64,000 nucleotides of DNA from Flavobacterium sp. AED. Its GTDB lineage: Bacteria > Bacteroidota > Bacteroidia > Flavobacteriales > Flavobacteriaceae. The notes under the pieces are model-generated. The model did not search any database. It was not told where the DNA came from and saw only the letters and a program-made list of their open reading frames with translations. Below are positions 26,932 to 34,141 of this stretch, one piece after another (position 1 is the stretch's first letter; each line of letters opens with the position of its first letter). The DNA is taken from the NCBI RefSeq assembly GCF_000812945.1, contig NZ_JSYM01000007.1, positions 113,005 to 177,004 of the forward strand, in the 5' to 3' direction. The position numbers and the translations under genes were made by a program.

Positions 26932-26939
26932 TACTTTTG
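26932..26939 (+). promoter_or_regulatory. rplS -7 element (TACTTTTG)
   Basis: This is a full TAnnTTTG match about 73 bases ahead of the rplS ATG. The leader contains the palindrome AGGTTAACCT at 26950-26959. Confidence 0.55.
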
Positions 26940-27012
26940 CGCCCACATTAGGTTAACCTCTGGCGAGATCCGTGAATGTTGATTTAATAAAAACCATAAT
27001 TAAAAAATTATC

Positions 27013-27363
27013 ATGGCAGATTTAATGAAATTCGTTCAAGACGAATTAGTAGCTAGAAAAGATTTTCCTGTTTTTGGAGCTGGTGATACTATCACAGTTT
27101 ACTACGAAATTAGAGAGGGTGAAAAAACTAGAACACAGTTTTTTAAAGGAGTTGTTATTCAAAGAAGAGGTTCTGCTAATACAGAAACTTTTACAATTCG
27201 TAAAATGTCAGGTGCTATTGGAGTTGAGCGTATCTTCCCAGTAAACTTACCAGCTTTACAAAAAATTGAAATCAACAAAAAAGGTGCAGTTCGTAGAGCT
27301 AGAATTTTCTACTTTAGAGAACTTACTGGTAAAAAAGCTAAAATTAAAGACAAAAGAAGATAG
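27013..27363 (+). CDS. rplS: 50S ribosomal protein L19
   Basis: This 116-residue protein is L19, located at the 30S-50S interface. It shows FGAGDTITVYYEIREGEKTRTQFFKGVVIQRRG, then TFTIRKMSGAIGVERIFPV and RRARIFYFRELTGKKAKIKDKR, the standard L19 sequence pattern. It has its own promoter with a leader of about 65 bases and a strong terminator. Confidence 0.97.
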   Translation: MADLMKFVQDELVARKDFPVFGAGDTITVYYEIREGEKTRTQFFKGVVIQRRGSANTETFTIRKMSGAIGVERIFPVNLPALQKIEINKKGAVRRARIFYFRELTGKKAKIKDKRR

Positions 27364-27382
27364 TCAACTATCTCTTTACTAT

Positions 27383-27416
27383 AAAAAAGTCCCAACAATG
27401 TTGGGGCTTTTTTTTT
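27383..27416 (+). terminator. Intrinsic terminator after rplS
   Basis: AAAAAAGTCCCAAC pairs with GTTGGGGCTTTTTT (one G-U) with a very short loop, followed by a T-run. Confidence 0.88.
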
Positions 27417-27553
27417 GCTGATTTTTCCCCTCATAAATTCCTAATTTAGGATTATAGAACCTATAAAACTAACAAATTAAGAATAACAAGTTAGTAATCT
27501 AAAAATTCGCATTTTTCTATATAAAATGCGCCTGCTATTACATCTGATTTTCA

Positions 27554-27561
27554 TATATTTG
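27554..27561 (+). promoter_or_regulatory. icd -7 element (TATATTTG)
   Basis: This is a full TAnnTTTG match about 70 bases before the icd start. Confidence 0.55.
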
Positions 27562-27632
27562 TCCGCCTTATTTCAAGTGAAAGACCTTACTTAAGCTACA
27601 TTTAACCGTGATTCGATTATAAAAATACAAAA

Positions 27633-29870
27633 ATGACACAGAAATCAAAAATTTTTTACACCCTTACTGATGAAGCGCCTTTGTTGGCAACCTATTCATT
27701 TCTACCTATTGTACAAGCATTTACATCAACTTCTGACATTGAAATTGAAACTAGAGATATCTCTTTAGCCGGAAGAATTTTAGCAAACTTTCCTGAATTT
27801 TTGAATGAAGATCAAAAAACGGGAGATGCTTTATTAGAACTTGGACAATTAGCTACAACTCCAGAAGCAAACATTATAAAATTACCAAATGTTTCGGCAT
27901 CTGTCCCTCAATTAAAAGCGGCTATTGCTGAATTACAATCTCATGGTTATAATTTGCCAGACTTCCCTGAAGAACCACAAAACGAAGCGGAGAAAACAAT
28001 CAAAGCTAAATATTCTAAAATTTTAGGTTCTGCCGTAAATCCTGTTTTACGTGAAGGAAACTCTGACCGTAGAGCTCCTAAAGCAGTTAAAAATTACGCT
28101 AAAGCAAACCCACATTCAATGGGAGCTTGGACATCTGACTCAAAAACACAAGTAGCTTCTATGGAAAGCGGTGATTTTTACGGAAGTGAAAAATCAATCA
28201 CAGTTGCTGATGCTACTGATGTGAAAATAGAATTTGTTGGTAAAGATGGTTCAACTACTGTTTTGAAAGCAAGCACTCCATTAAAAGCAGGAGAAATAAT
28301 CGATAGTTCTGTTATGAACTTGAATGCTTTGAAAAGTTTTGTTGCTAAAACAATCAAAGAAGCTAAAAAACAAAATGTTTTACTTTCAGTTCACCTGAAA
28401 GCTACGATGATGAAAGTTTCTGATCCAATTATTTTTGGAGCTATCGTAGAAGTTTATTTCGCCGCTGTTTTCGAAAAATACGCTGCTTTATTCAATGAAT
28501 TGAATATTGACACTAGAAATGGTTTAGGTGATGTATATGCAAAAATTGCAGGACATCCTATGCAGGCTGAAGTGGAAGCTGCAATAAACCAAGCAATAGA
28601 AAACGGACCAGCATTGGCTATGGTAAATTCTGAAAAAGGGATTACCAATCTTCATGTTCCTTCGGATGTAATTGTTGATGCTTCAATGCCAGCAATGATT
28701 CGTACTTCGGGACAAATGTATAATAAGGACGGAAAACAACAAGATACTATTGCCATTATCCCAGACAGATGCTATTCTGGAATTTATACAGCAACAATTG
28801 ATTTTTGTAAAAAACATGGTGCTTTTGACCCAACAACTATGGGAAGTGTGCCAAACGTAGGTTTGATGGCACAAAAAGCCGAAGAATACGGTTCTCATGA
28901 CAAAACATTCCAAATGAATGCAGACGGTGTTGTACGTGTTGTAGATACTAATGGAAACATTCTAATGGAACAAGCAGTTGAAGCAAAAGACATTTTCAGA
29001 ATGTGTCAGGCAAAAGATGCTCCGATTCAAGACTGGGTTAAATTAGCTGTTAATAGAGCTCGTTTATCAAATACTCCAGCTGTTTTTTGGTTAGACGAAA
29101 ACAGAGCACATGATAGAGAGTTAATCGAAAAAGTAACAAAATATTTAAAAGATTACGATACAACAGCTTTAGACATCCGCATTCTTAATCCAATTGAAGC
29201 AACTGACTTCACATTAGAAAGAATTATTAAAGGACTAGATACAATTTCTGTAACAGGAAACGTATTGCGTGATTACTTAACTGACTTATTTCCTATTTTG
29301 GAAGTAGGAACATCAGCTAAAATGCTATCTATCGTTCCATTGATGAATGGTGGAGGTTTGTTTGAAACAGGTGCCGGTGGATCAGCTCCAAAACATGTCG
29401 AACAATTCATACAAGAAGGTTATTTACGTTGGGATTCTCTAGGTGAGTTTTTGGCTTTGGGTGCTTCATTAGAACACCTAGGACAAACATTAAACAATGC
29501 AAAAGCAATTATTTTAGCTGAAACTCTTGATGTAGCTACGGAGAAATTCTTGGCAAATGATAAATCTCCATCTCGTAAAATTGGTGAAATTGACAATCGT
29601 GGTTCTCATTTTTACTTGGCAATGTATTGGGCAGAAGCATTAGCGTCACAAGATAAAAATGCAGAATTGAAAGCTATCTTTACTCCTATTGCAACGGAAT
29701 TTGCAGCAAATGAAGCAAAAATCAATGCAGAGTTAATTGGAGCACAAGGAAAACCTCAAGCCATTGGTGGTCATTACCAACCAAATCCTGAATTGACTGA
29801 AAAAGCAATGCGTCCTAGCGAAACATTCAATACTATTTTAGATAAAATTACAGCTTTGAAAACTGCTTAA
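27633..29870 (+). CDS. icd: NADP-dependent isocitrate dehydrogenase, monomeric type
   Basis: At 745 residues this is the large monomeric form of isocitrate dehydrogenase, unrelated in length to the dimeric 420-residue enzyme. It converts isocitrate to 2-oxoglutarate and CO2 with NADP+ in the TCA cycle and supplies 2-oxoglutarate for glutamate synthesis. Conserved blocks include NSDRRAPKAVKNYAK near residue 145, VSDPIIFGAIVEVYF, IPDRCYSGIYTATIDFCK, GTSAKMLSIVPLMNGGGLFETGAGGSAPKHV and DNRGSHFYLAMYWAEALA. It is monocistronic with a promoter element and a terminator. Confidence 0.96.
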   Translation: MTQKSKIFYTLTDEAPLLATYSFLPIVQAFTSTSDIEIETRDISLAGRILANFPEFLNEDQKTGDALLELGQLATTPEANIIKLPNVSASVPQLKAAIAELQSHGYNLPDFPEEPQNEAEKTIKAKYSKILGSAVNPVLREGNSDRRAPKAVKNYAKANPHSMGAWTSDSKTQVASMESGDFYGSEKSITVADATDVKIEFVGKDGSTTVLKASTPLKAGEIIDSSVMNLNALKSFVAKTIKEAKKQNVLLSVHLKATMMKVSDPIIFGAIVEVYFAAVFEKYAALFNELNIDTRNGLGDVYAKIAGHPMQAEVEAAINQAIENGPALAMVNSEKGITNLHVPSDVIVDASMPAMIRTSGQMYNKDGKQQDTIAIIPDRCYSGIYTATIDFCKKHGAFDPTTMGSVPNVGLMAQKAEEYGSHDKTFQMNADGVVRVVDTNGNILMEQAVEAKDIFRMCQAKDAPIQDWVKLAVNRARLSNTPAVFWLDENRAHDRELIEKVTKYLKDYDTTALDIRILNPIEATDFTLERIIKGLDTISVTGNVLRDYLTDLFPILEVGTSAKMLSIVPLMNGGGLFETGAGGSAPKHVEQFIQEGYLRWDSLGEFLALGASLEHLGQTLNNAKAIILAETLDVATEKFLANDKSPSRKIGEIDNRGSHFYLAMYWAEALASQDKNAELKAIFTPIATEFAANEAKINAELIGAQGKPQAIGGHYQPNPELTEKAMRPSETFNTILDKITALKTA

Positions 29871-29891
29871 TTTATCTCAGTTTATATATTT

Positions 29892-29922
29892 AAAAGACAA
29901 CTCGAAAGGGTTGTCTTTTTTT
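29892..29922 (+). terminator. Intrinsic terminator after icd
   Basis: AAAAGACAAC pairs with GTTGTCTTTT around an 8-base loop, followed by T. Confidence 0.88.
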
Positions 29923-30000
29923 ATGCTCGTTTGTGTATTTTATAGCTCTTAAACTCTTGGAGACGAACAAAAAATTAAGTCTCTTTTATTCAGTAATTGA

Positions 30001-30207
30001 GAAGTAAACTGGAGCAGCCGACAAATAAATCGTTATTTAAATAAGCAATTTGGACTTTCCCTAAAAGCTAATAGCTCGATTTTACGTTTTAGATTAAATT
30101 CTATTCGAATTAGGTTTCCGAATACTTACCATCATTCAGCAAGTTATTCAAAAATAAAACTGAAATGTCTACTTTGGAGTTTAGACAGTCATTCAATTGA
30201 TTTGTAA
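30001..30207 (+). pseudogene. Remnant of an AraC-family regulator (C-terminal helix-turn-helix)
   Basis: The frame starting after a stop at 29998 reads EVNWSSRQINRYLNKQFGLS, then LKANSSILRFR. This is the recognition-helix region of AraC-family DNA-binding domains (compare the usual pattern SSRQLNRRF...GLSPK). An in-frame stop cuts it off from any upstream part, no effector domain is visible, and the residues after LRFR no longer resemble the family. It is best read as a decayed gene whose coding remnant runs up to the Crp/Fnr promoter region. Confidence 0.7.
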
Positions 30208-30214
30208 TGCTTTT

Positions 30215-30230
30215 TTTGCCAAATGACAAA
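30215..30230 (+). promoter_or_regulatory. Operator-like palindrome ahead of the Crp/Fnr gene
   Basis: TTTGCC-AAAT-GACAAA is an inverted repeat with one mismatch. It lies 21 bases before a weak -7 box (TACCTTTC, 30252-30259), placing its centre near -41. The same site, with perfect arms, occurs at 30841-30856. Confidence 0.6.
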
Positions 30231-30263
30231 TTCTTTAAAAAAAACTTTGATTACCTTTCAACC

Positions 30264-30833
30264 ATGAAAGCATTTATAGAATACCTACTGCAGTTTGGAA
30301 ATTTAAACCAACAACAAATTGACCTAATTTCAAATAAAGCGACTGAATTAAGCCTTCAGAAAGATGAGTATTTTTCGGAAGCAGGAAAAATTTCTCGACA
30401 AGTTGGCTTTGTTTTAGAAGGCATAACCCGAGTTTGCTACTACAACAATAAAGGCGAAGAAATAACTAAATATTTCATCGAAGAGAACAATCTTGTTGTG
30501 GATTTTGAGAGTTTTGACAATGAGATTTGTTCATCAGCTTATGTCCAAGCTATTACTGATTGCAAGCTGATTGTTTTTTCAAAAAAAGATTGGCAAGAAC
30601 TGCTAGATACGATCGTTGGTTGGGATACAGTTGTACATAAAATCATTTCAAAAGCATTGATGCAAAAAGTATCAAGAAGAAGCCCATTGGTTACTGAAGA
30701 TGCGACAGAACGCTATTTGAAGTTTCTGGAAATATATCCCAATGTAGTCAACCGTGTTCCACTTTCTTATATCGGTTCTTATTTAGGCATCACCCAGTCT
30801 TCATTGAGCAGAATTAGAAAAAACATTCGATAA
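30264..30833 (+). CDS. Crp/Fnr-family transcriptional regulator
   Basis: This 189-residue protein has a cyclic-nucleotide-binding-like beta-roll (about residues 20-115, with FSEAGKISRQVGFVLEGITRVCYYN) and a short C-terminal helix-turn-helix (VPLSYIGSYLGITQSSLSRIRKN). The phosphate-binding cassette of true CRP (GExxxRSA) is not visible, so cAMP binding is doubtful. There is no Cys cluster for an Fnr iron-sulfur centre. The longer frame from 30207 would contain the operator and promoter, so the ATG at 30264 was chosen. The shared palindrome suggests it controls itself and the following dehydrogenase. Confidence 0.82.
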   Translation: MKAFIEYLLQFGNLNQQQIDLISNKATELSLQKDEYFSEAGKISRQVGFVLEGITRVCYYNNKGEEITKYFIEENNLVVDFESFDNEICSSAYVQAITDCKLIVFSKKDWQELLDTIVGWDTVVHKIISKALMQKVSRRSPLVTEDATERYLKFLEIYPNVVNRVPLSYIGSYLGITQSSLSRIRKNIR

Positions 30834-30840
30834 ATTGCTT

Positions 30841-30856
30841 TTTGCCAAATGGCAAA
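30841..30856 (+). promoter_or_regulatory. Operator-like palindrome ahead of the SDR gene
   Basis: TTTGCC-AAAT-GGCAAA has perfect 6-bp arms. A weak -7 box (CAATTTTG, 30878-30885) starts 21 bases after it, the same spacing as at 30215-30230, so its centre lies near -41. Confidence 0.65.
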
Positions 30857-30910
30857 TGATTTCGTTTTTAAACGTTGCAATTTTGCTTCATTAATTTTAA
30901 AATGATAAAA

Positions 30911-31648
30911 ATGAAGACCGTATTAATTACCGGAGCCAACAGAAGCATTGGTTTGGAAACAGCAAAACAACTTTCAAAAAAAGGTTTGTTTGTTTATTTA
31001 GGAACTCGTGACCTTGAAAAAGGTGAAGTAGTTGTAAAAGAATTAACCGAAAATGGATTTCAAAACATCAAGGCAATACAAATTGATGTTACTAATCTTG
31101 ATTCTATTTTGTCTGCCAAAAAGACCATCGAAAAAGAGCAAGGCAAATTGGATATTTTAATCAATAATGCCGGAATTCTTGGAACAAATCCGCAACAAGC
31201 ATCAGATACCTCGATTGAAGACATTCAAAAAGTATTTGACATTAATTTCTTTGGTGTAATACAAGTGACACAAACCTTTTTAGAATTGCTCAAAAAATCC
31301 GAAAGCCCTAGAATCAGCAATATTACTTCGGGATTGGGTTCGTTGACCTTACACAGCGACCCAAATTGGAAATACTATCCGTTTAAAACGGCAAGCTACG
31401 GAACCTCAAAGGCCGCTTTGAACGCCTATACTATTGTATTGGCTTACGAACTCAAAGAATTACCTTTTAAAGTAAATGTGATTGACCCAGGTTACACAGC
31501 AACCGATTTTAATCACCATAGCGGCCCAGGAACAGTAGAAAGTGCGGCTACTTTCATTATCAAGCATACGCTAACTGACGAGAATGGACCTACAGGAAAA
31601 TTTTTTAGCAACGATATTGAAGACGAAACCGAAATAAGTCCTTGGTAA
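30911..31648 (+). CDS. Short-chain dehydrogenase/reductase
   Basis: This 245-residue cytosolic oxidoreductase has the SDR hallmarks: cofactor loop VLITGANRSIGLETA, with Arg after the Asn suggesting NADPH preference; IQIDVTNLDS; INNAGILG; catalytic Ser in NITSGLGS; YGTSKAAL with the Tyr and Lys; and IDPGYTATD. It resembles carbonyl-reductase-like SDRs of unknown substrate. A second ATG at 30902 (MIKMKTV) could be the start. It lies just downstream of the Crp/Fnr gene and shares its palindrome, so it is probably a direct target of that regulator. Confidence 0.9.
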   Translation: MKTVLITGANRSIGLETAKQLSKKGLFVYLGTRDLEKGEVVVKELTENGFQNIKAIQIDVTNLDSILSAKKTIEKEQGKLDILINNAGILGTNPQQASDTSIEDIQKVFDINFFGVIQVTQTFLELLKKSESPRISNITSGLGSLTLHSDPNWKYYPFKTASYGTSKAALNAYTIVLAYELKELPFKVNVIDPGYTATDFNHHSGPGTVESAATFIIKHTLTDENGPTGKFFSNDIEDETEISPW

Positions 31649-31694
31649 AAAAAGCAATATCAAATTGTATTGGCAATAAGACGAATTGATATTA

Positions 31695-31726
31695 AATGCT
31701 CAACATAATTTCTTTTGTTGAGCATT
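31695..31726 (+). terminator. Hairpin after the SDR gene, likely terminator
   Basis: AATGCTCAAC pairs perfectly with GTTGAGCATT around a 12-base loop. The T-run is weak (ACTTATATTT). Confidence 0.5.
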
Positions 31727-31827
31727 ACTTATATTTAGCATGGTATTCCAAACTTATACTACTTTTTCATTTTTAGAATTTTGACCAGTGTTTAATTAAT
31801 TCAGCACCTATATTTTTTTATTCATAA

Positions 31828-31847
31828 ATAAGCGAACATTCATTTAT
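31828..31847 (+). promoter_or_regulatory. Operator-like inverted repeat ahead of the TetR gene
   Basis: ATAAGCGAA-CA-TTCATTTAT matches its inverse at 7 of 9 arm positions. It lies just before the -7 element at 31854, as expected for a TetR-type repressor site that blocks its own promoter. Confidence 0.5.
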
Positions 31848-31853
31848 AATTAC

Positions 31854-31861
31854 TACTTTTG
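31854..31861 (+). promoter_or_regulatory. TetR operon -7 element (TACTTTTG)
   Basis: This is a full TAnnTTTG match 20 bases before the tetR-like ATG. Confidence 0.6.
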
Positions 31862-31881
31862 CTTCGTTAATAAAAAATGTT

Positions 31882-32472
31882 ATGCGAACAAGAGATACAA
31901 ACAAAGAAGAAATAGTAAAACAGAAAGCCATAGAAATGCTGGTAAAGCTTGGAATTGAAGGTTTTGGAATGAATCGATTGGCAAAAGAAAGTGGTGTATC
32001 AGTAGCTACTTTATACATTTATTACGCCGATAAAGACGACTTGATAAAAAAAATCGGGATAGAAATTGGGCAAAATTTCTTTAGTGAAATGGTTAAAGAC
32101 TTTTCGGCAGCTATGCCTTTTAAAGAGGGTTTACGCAAACAATGGGAAAACAGAGCACGATTTGCATTAAAATATCCTTTGAATGTTGCTTGTTGGGAAC
32201 TCCTGAGTCATTCCAGTTATAGAGACTATATTTTGGAAGAAAGCTTATCCGATTTCAAAATCATAATGGGTAACTTTTTTAAAAATGCTATTGCAAAAAA
32301 AGAATTACTTCCCATATCCGTAGAAGTATTTTGGAGTGTTGCCTATGGGCCACTTTATTCTTTATTACGTTTTGAAAACGAAGGGAAAAATTTTGGAGGA
32401 GGACCTTTTAAACTCACTCAAAAAACAACTGATGAAGCATTTGAATTGGTACTAAAAGCATTAACACCTTAA
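31882..32472 (+). CDS. TetR-family transcriptional repressor
   Basis: This 196-residue protein has an N-terminal TetR helix-turn-helix (residues 8-55: IVKQKAIEMLVKLGIEGFGMNRLAKESGVSVATLYIYYADKDDLIKKI) and a helical ligand-binding C-terminal part. It heads an operon with a 75-residue protein and an MFS transporter, a usual arrangement for a regulator that senses the exported compound. An inverted repeat at 31828-31847 is the probable operator. Confidence 0.9.
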   Translation: MRTRDTNKEEIVKQKAIEMLVKLGIEGFGMNRLAKESGVSVATLYIYYADKDDLIKKIGIEIGQNFFSEMVKDFSAAMPFKEGLRKQWENRARFALKYPLNVACWELLSHSSYRDYILEESLSDFKIIMGNFFKNAIAKKELLPISVEVFWSVAYGPLYSLLRFENEGKNFGGGPFKLTQKTTDEAFELVLKALTP

Positions 32473-32485
32473 AACCAATATAACT

Positions 32486-32713
32486 ATGAAAAACCATTTA
32501 GAGAACATATTGGTCTTTGCAACCAATATAAAAACCGAAAGCGATAAGCAAAAAATAAGGAGTGTATTAGATGAACATTCAGAGATTCACCAATGGAATA
32601 TTGACCAAGAAGATATTGATTGTGTTTTACGAATCGTAAGCGAAACTTTATCAGAAAGGCAAATAATACAACTCATAGGCAACCAAAACTTCAAATGTAC
32701 AGCATTAGAATAA
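32486..32713 (+). CDS. Small conserved-looking protein between TetR and MFS genes
   Basis: This 75-residue protein alternates predicted beta strands and helices (ILVFATNI, KQKIRSVLDEH, IHQWNIDQ, VLRIVSE, QIIQLIGNQNF), the pattern of a ferredoxin-like fold seen in HMA metal chaperones. It lacks their CxxC metal motif; the only Cys residues are isolated. It lies 13 bases after the TetR gene and 10 bases before the MFS gene, so it is cotranscribed with both. A role as an accessory or sensing protein is inferred. Confidence 0.65.
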   Translation: MKNHLENILVFATNIKTESDKQKIRSVLDEHSEIHQWNIDQEDIDCVLRIVSETLSERQIIQLIGNQNFKCTALE

Positions 32714-32723
32714 GCAAAAGAAA

Positions 32724-33995
32724 ATGAACGAAAAAGAACTACAATCAACATCATTAACTGGCTATCAAAAATTTGCAATTTTTATTTTAGCCATAACACA
32801 ATTTACCGTAATACTTGATTTTATGGTAATGTCTCCATTGGGTGATATCTTAATGAAATCATTAAATCTAAAACCATCCCATTTTGGTTTAGTCGTATCT
32901 GCCTATGCTTTTAGTGCAGGAATTTCAGGGCTTCTTACTGCCGGTTTTGCAGATAAATTCGACCGTAAAAAACTACTATTATTCTTTTATGTTGGTTTTA
33001 TTGCCGGAACCATTTTATGCGGTTTAGTTACTTCCTATGCACTACTTGTTGCAGCCAGAATCGTTACAGGTTTGTTTGGTGGAGTTATAGGTTCCATATC
33101 AATGGCCATTGTTGCTGATTTATTTACAACTCATCAGCGAGGCCGAGTAATGGGATTTATTCAAATGGGATTTGGAGCAAGTCAGATTTTAGGAATCCCT
33201 ATTGGTTTATATCTTGCCAATACTTGGGGTTGGCACGCACCATTTTTATGGGTAGCGGGAATGGCTGCTATTGTGGCTCTTCTAATTGCAGTTAAACTAA
33301 AACCAATCAATAAACATCTTGGCATCAAACAAGAAAAATCCCCATTTACTCATTTAACACATACTATAGCAAAAAAAGATTATAGGATTGGTTTCACTTC
33401 TACTGCATTACTTTCAATAGGTGGCTTTATGATGATGCCTTTCGGTAGCGCTTTTGCAATCAATAATTTGCATATCACACAACATCAATTACCTATTATA
33501 TTCATGATTGCTGGATTATCTACATTGGTTGCCATGCCATTAATTGGAAAATTAAGCGACAAAATTGATAAGTTCAAAATATTTGTATATGCCTCTATAT
33601 GGTCAATAGTAATGATCGCAATTTATACTAATCTTGGAGTTACTCCGCTTTGGTTAGTCGCCATTTTAAATGTGCTTATGATGATGGGAATAATGAGCCG
33701 CATGGTACCTTCGACAGCTTTATCAACATCGATACCAGTAATGCAAGACAGAGGAGCATTTATGAGTATAAATTCATCTTTGCAGCAAATAGCTGGTGGT
33801 ATTGCAGCTGCGTTTGCAGGAACTATTGTTGTCCAAAAAGATAAATTTAGCCCATTAGAACATTATAATACATTAGGAATTATAATTATTATCATTTCAA
33901 TTCTTTCAATATTTTTTCTATTTCGAGTTGATAAACTTGTAAAAAAGAAAGCCGAAGAAAAACTACAAAGCATTCCTAATAGTGAGGAAATCTAG
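32724..33995 (+). CDS. MFS transporter (multidrug efflux, DHA1-like)
   Basis: This 423-residue protein has about 12 membrane helices. The MFS motif A is seen between helices 2 and 3 as GFADKFDRKKLL, and helix 5 has a glycine-rich run (GFGASQILGIPIGLYLAN) like the antiporter motif C of drug exporters. It is probably a proton-driven efflux pump in the inner membrane, controlled by the TetR regulator at the head of the operon. The substrate is unknown. Confidence 0.88.
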   Translation: MNEKELQSTSLTGYQKFAIFILAITQFTVILDFMVMSPLGDILMKSLNLKPSHFGLVVSAYAFSAGISGLLTAGFADKFDRKKLLLFFYVGFIAGTILCGLVTSYALLVAARIVTGLFGGVIGSISMAIVADLFTTHQRGRVMGFIQMGFGASQILGIPIGLYLANTWGWHAPFLWVAGMAAIVALLIAVKLKPINKHLGIKQEKSPFTHLTHTIAKKDYRIGFTSTALLSIGGFMMMPFGSAFAINNLHITQHQLPIIFMIAGLSTLVAMPLIGKLSDKIDKFKIFVYASIWSIVMIAIYTNLGVTPLWLVAILNVLMMMGIMSRMVPSTALSTSIPVMQDRGAFMSINSSLQQIAGGIAAAFAGTIVVQKDKFSPLEHYNTLGIIIIIISILSIFFLFRVDKLVKKKAEEKLQSIPNSEEI

Positions 33996-34141
33996 GTTTT
34001 ATAGGGAAAATTGAAAAATAAAATTCTGAATGAACTAAAAATTGGATTGCCATTTAAAATTAAACAACTTAGTAAAATTAATTCCTTTTCGATTGGTATT
34101 ACCTTTATAATTAATGTAATTTGTATTTCAAAACCCTAAAG

